From the NCBI RefSeq assembly GCF_024679095.1, contig NW_026111670.1, forward strand, positions 310,001 to 374,000: a stretch of DNA of 64,000 nucleotides. Direction: 5' to 3'. This document shows, piece by piece, positions 60,493 to 64,000 of this stretch (positions within the stretch are counted from its first letter, which is position 1; the number at the start of each line of letters is the position of its first letter). The position numbers and the translations under genes are program-made. This stretch comes from Eriocheir sinensis (Eukaryota; Arthropoda; Malacostraca; Decapoda; Varunidae). The notes under the pieces were generated by a model, which saw nothing but the letters and a program-made list of their open reading frames with translations, was not told the DNA's origin and ran no database searches.

Positions 60493-61822
60493 CATAGAAT
60501 AATTTAAAATCGTATCAAAATAAGTACACAGAATATCAATAAAATAGTTTAAATTTGTATGAAAATAAAGATGCAAAATACCTATAAAATAAGGCATATA
60601 TTTTTTTTAAATAAATATAAAAAAAACACATATAATATTTAAATATGTGTTAAAATTAATATACAAAATGCACATAATAAGGTAAGTTTGTATTGAAAAA
60701 AAACGCAAAATACACATAAAACAGTGTAAATTTGTTTCAAAATATATATACGAATACACATAAAATAACTTTGATTTCTAAAGGAATATATATACAAAAT
60801 ACACATGAAATGATGTAAATACGTATAAAAATATATACAAAATACACATTAAATACTGTAAGTCATGTCAAAATAAATAAACAAAATATCAATAAAAGAA
60901 TGTATTTGTATGAAAATAGATATACAAAATACACATAAAATAACCTAAATTTGTATCAAATCATATACTAAAATACACAAAATATTTAATTTGTGAATAA
61001 ATATACAAAATACACATAAAATTAGTAGATTTGTATTGAAATACATATACAAAATACACATAAAATAATGTAAATTTGAATGAAAAGACATAGACAAATA
61101 CACTTAAAATAACGTAAATTTGTATAAAATATATACAAAACATAAATAGAATAATGTAAAATCGTATCAAAATAAATACACAGAATATTAATAAAATAAT
61201 GTAAATTTGTATGAAAATATAGAGGCAAAATACCATAAAATAACGCTTTTTTTATTTATAAAATATATATACCAAAATACATAAAAAATTAAATTTGAAT
61301 TAAATAAATATATAAAAATACATATAAGTAAATTTGTATTGAATAAATATGCAAAATACATATAAAACAATGTAAATTTGTTTCAAAATATATATATGAA
61401 TACATAAAATAACGTAGATTTCTATAAAATATATATATAAAATACACATAAAATGAAGTAAATAAGTATAATGTATACAAAATACATAAAATAATGTAAA
61501 TTCGTATCAAAATAAATATACAAAATACCAATAAAGAATGTGTATTTGTATAAATATAAATATAAAATACATAAAATAACGTAAATTTACATAAAACTAT
61601 ATACAAAAATACACAAAAGTATTTTTATTTCTATGAAAATAGATATACAAAATAAGGTAAATTCGTTTCGAATTCAATAAACAAAATTTAGATAAAAGAG
61701 GGTATATTTGTAGAAAAAATAAATATAAAAAATACACATAAATAACGAAAATTTGTTTGAAAATATATAAAAATAAACAAAATACTTAATTTGTATGAAA
61801 ATAAATATACAAAATACACATG
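60493..61822 (-). repeat. Satellite block, minus orientation
   Basis: The left part repeats 4517/49622. The middle repeats 46.87-47.6 kb with many one- to four-base deletions. It ends in the palindromic flip acaaaatacacatgtatttt. Confidence 0.83.
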
Positions 61823-64000
61823 TATTTTGTATATCTATTTTCACACAAATTTAATTACTTTTGTGTATTGTTGCATATAGTTTTATATAAATTTACGTTA
61901 TTTTATTTGTATTTTGTATATTTATATTTATACAATACATTCTTTATTAGTATTTTGTTTATATATTTTGATACTAGATTACATTATATTATTTGAATTT
62001 TGTATACCTTTTTTATAAATATTTACATCATTATATGATTAATTAGTATAATTATTTTAAAAGAAATCTACGTAAATTTATGTGTATTATTATATATTTT
62101 GAAAAAAATTTACATGGTTTTATATGTATTTTGCATATCTATTTCAATACAAATTTACTTTATTGTATGTGCATTTTGTATATTTATTTTAATACAAATT
62201 CAAATATTTTATGTGTGTCTTGGTATAAATATTTAGAAAAAAAAATGCGTTATTTTATGGGTATTTTGCATCTTAATTTTCATACAAATTTACATTATTT
62301 TATTAATATTCTGTGTATTTATTTTGATACGATTTTATATTATTCTATTTGTGTTTTGTATATATTTTTTTATACATATTTACATTATTTAATGTGTATT
62401 TTTTATATATATTTTATACAAATTTACGTTATTTTAAGTGTATTTGTTTATATATTTTCATTCAAATTTTATGTGTATTTTGTAAATGTATTTCAATACA
62501 AATTTACCTAATTTTATGTGTATTTTGTATATTTATTTTCATACAAATTAAAATTATTTTTGTGTATTTTTGTATAGTTTTATACAAATTTAGGTGATTT
62601 TATGTGTATATTGTATATCTATTTTCATACAAATACACATTCTTTTATTGATATTTTGTTTATTTATTTTGACGCGAATTTACATTATTTAATGTGTATT
62701 TTATATATATATTTTTATACGTGTTTACATCATTTGATGTGTATTTTGTATATATATTTCTATAGAAATCTACGTTGATTTATGAGTATTCGTATATAGA
62801 TTTTGAAATAAATTTACACTCTTTTATGTGTATTTTGCATATTTTTTCAATACAAATTTACCTTATTGTATATGCATTTTGTATATTAATTTTAATACAA
62901 ATTTAATTATGCTATGTGTATTTTTGTATATGTATTTTATAAAATATGCTTTATTTTATGGGTATTTTGCATTTTTATTTTCATACAAATTTACATTATT
63001 TTATTTATATTCTGTTTATTTTTTTTTGAAACATTTTTACATTATTCTATGTGTATTTTGTATATCTATTTTATACGTATTTACTTAATTTTATGTGTAT
63101 TTTGTATATATATTTTTATAGAAATCTACGTTATTTTATGTGTATTCGTATATATTTTGAAACAAATTTACATTGTTTTATATGTATTTTTGCATATCTC
63201 TTTCAATACAAGTTTACCTTATTGTATGTGCATTTTGTATGTTTATTTCCATATAAATTTAAATATTTTATGTATTTTGGTATATATTTTATAAGAAATG
63301 CGCTATTTGATGGAAATTTTGCATCTTTATTTTCATACAAATTTACATTATTTTATTAATATTCGGAGTATTTATTTTATACGATTTCACATTATTCTAT
63401 TTGTTTTTGTATATATATTTTTATACATATTTACATTATTTAATGTATCTTGCATATATATTTCATACAAATTTATTATCTATTATTTATTTTCATGCAA
63501 ATACACATTCTTTCATGATATTTTGTTTATTTATTTTGACAATGAATTTAATTAGATATGTATTTTGTATATATATTTTTATACGTATTTACATAATTTC
63601 ATGTGTATTTTGTATATATATTTCTAGAAATCTACGTTATTTTATGTGTATTCATATATATTTGAAACAAATTTATTTTGTTTTATATGTATTTTGAATA
63701 TCTCTATTCAATACAGATTTACCTTACTGTATATGCATTTTGTATATTTATTTCAATACAAATTTAAATATTTTATGTGTATTTTGGTATATATATTTTA
63801 TAAAAATGCGCTATTTTATGTGAATTTTGCATCTTTTTCATACAAATTTACATTATTTTATTGATATTCTGTGTATTTATATTGATAGGATTTTACATTA
63901 TTCTATTTCTTTTTTATATATATTTTTTTATACACATTTACATTATTTAATGTGTATCTTGAATATATATTTTATATAAATTTACGTTATTTTAAGTGTA
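61823..64000 (+). repeat. Satellite block, plus orientation, to window edge
   Basis: From about 62640 it follows the 4820-6330 series, without the (TA)n tract found there at 4900. It continues past the window. Confidence 0.85.

Overview
This window is eukaryotic, non-genic, repeat-dominated DNA. No host protein-coding gene and no tRNA, rRNA or other RNA gene was recognised. The two mobile-element relics (a pogo/Tigger-type DNA transposon and a non-LTR retrotransposon) and the very AT-rich satellite suggest an arthropod. The retrotransposon's protein resembles copies I associate with decapod crustaceans, especially crabs. That assignment is from memory and untested.

Layout. Positions 1-2299 are part of a pogo/Tigger-like DNA transposon read on the minus strand. 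It has a 33-bp minisatellite at the left edge, a frame-broken transposase, a probable 5'-leader intron and a GC-richer terminal region. Positions 2300-25187 and 28347-64000 are one huge satellite built from a diverged 45-bp AT-rich monomer, on the order of 1,300 monomers by length. Positions 25188-28346 are a decayed non-LTR retrotransposon on the minus strand, inserted into one satellite copy with a poly(A) tail and a target duplication of at most about 4 bp.

The satellite is the main subject. The monomer is 15 codons long and its T-rich strand has essentially no stop codon in any frame, so it generates dozens of spurious 60-220-residue open frames. These frames mark monomer orientation. By that criterion the array changes orientation about 36 times in 58 kb. 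Several breakpoints recur as exact duplicates or as reverse complements, so inverted blocks were later copied. Distinct monomers form higher-order repeats: landmarks recur at about 1.17 kb, and a roughly 3.43-kb unit is present in related copies near 15.7, 24.3 (split by the retrotransposon), 30.9 and 39.2 kb. Four (TA)n tracts lie in the array, one of them at an orientation switch.

Nothing indicates genes acting together. The history inferred is growth of the satellite by block duplication and inversion, insertion of two mobile elements, then decay of both. Block edges are estimated by eye to about 10-20 bp.
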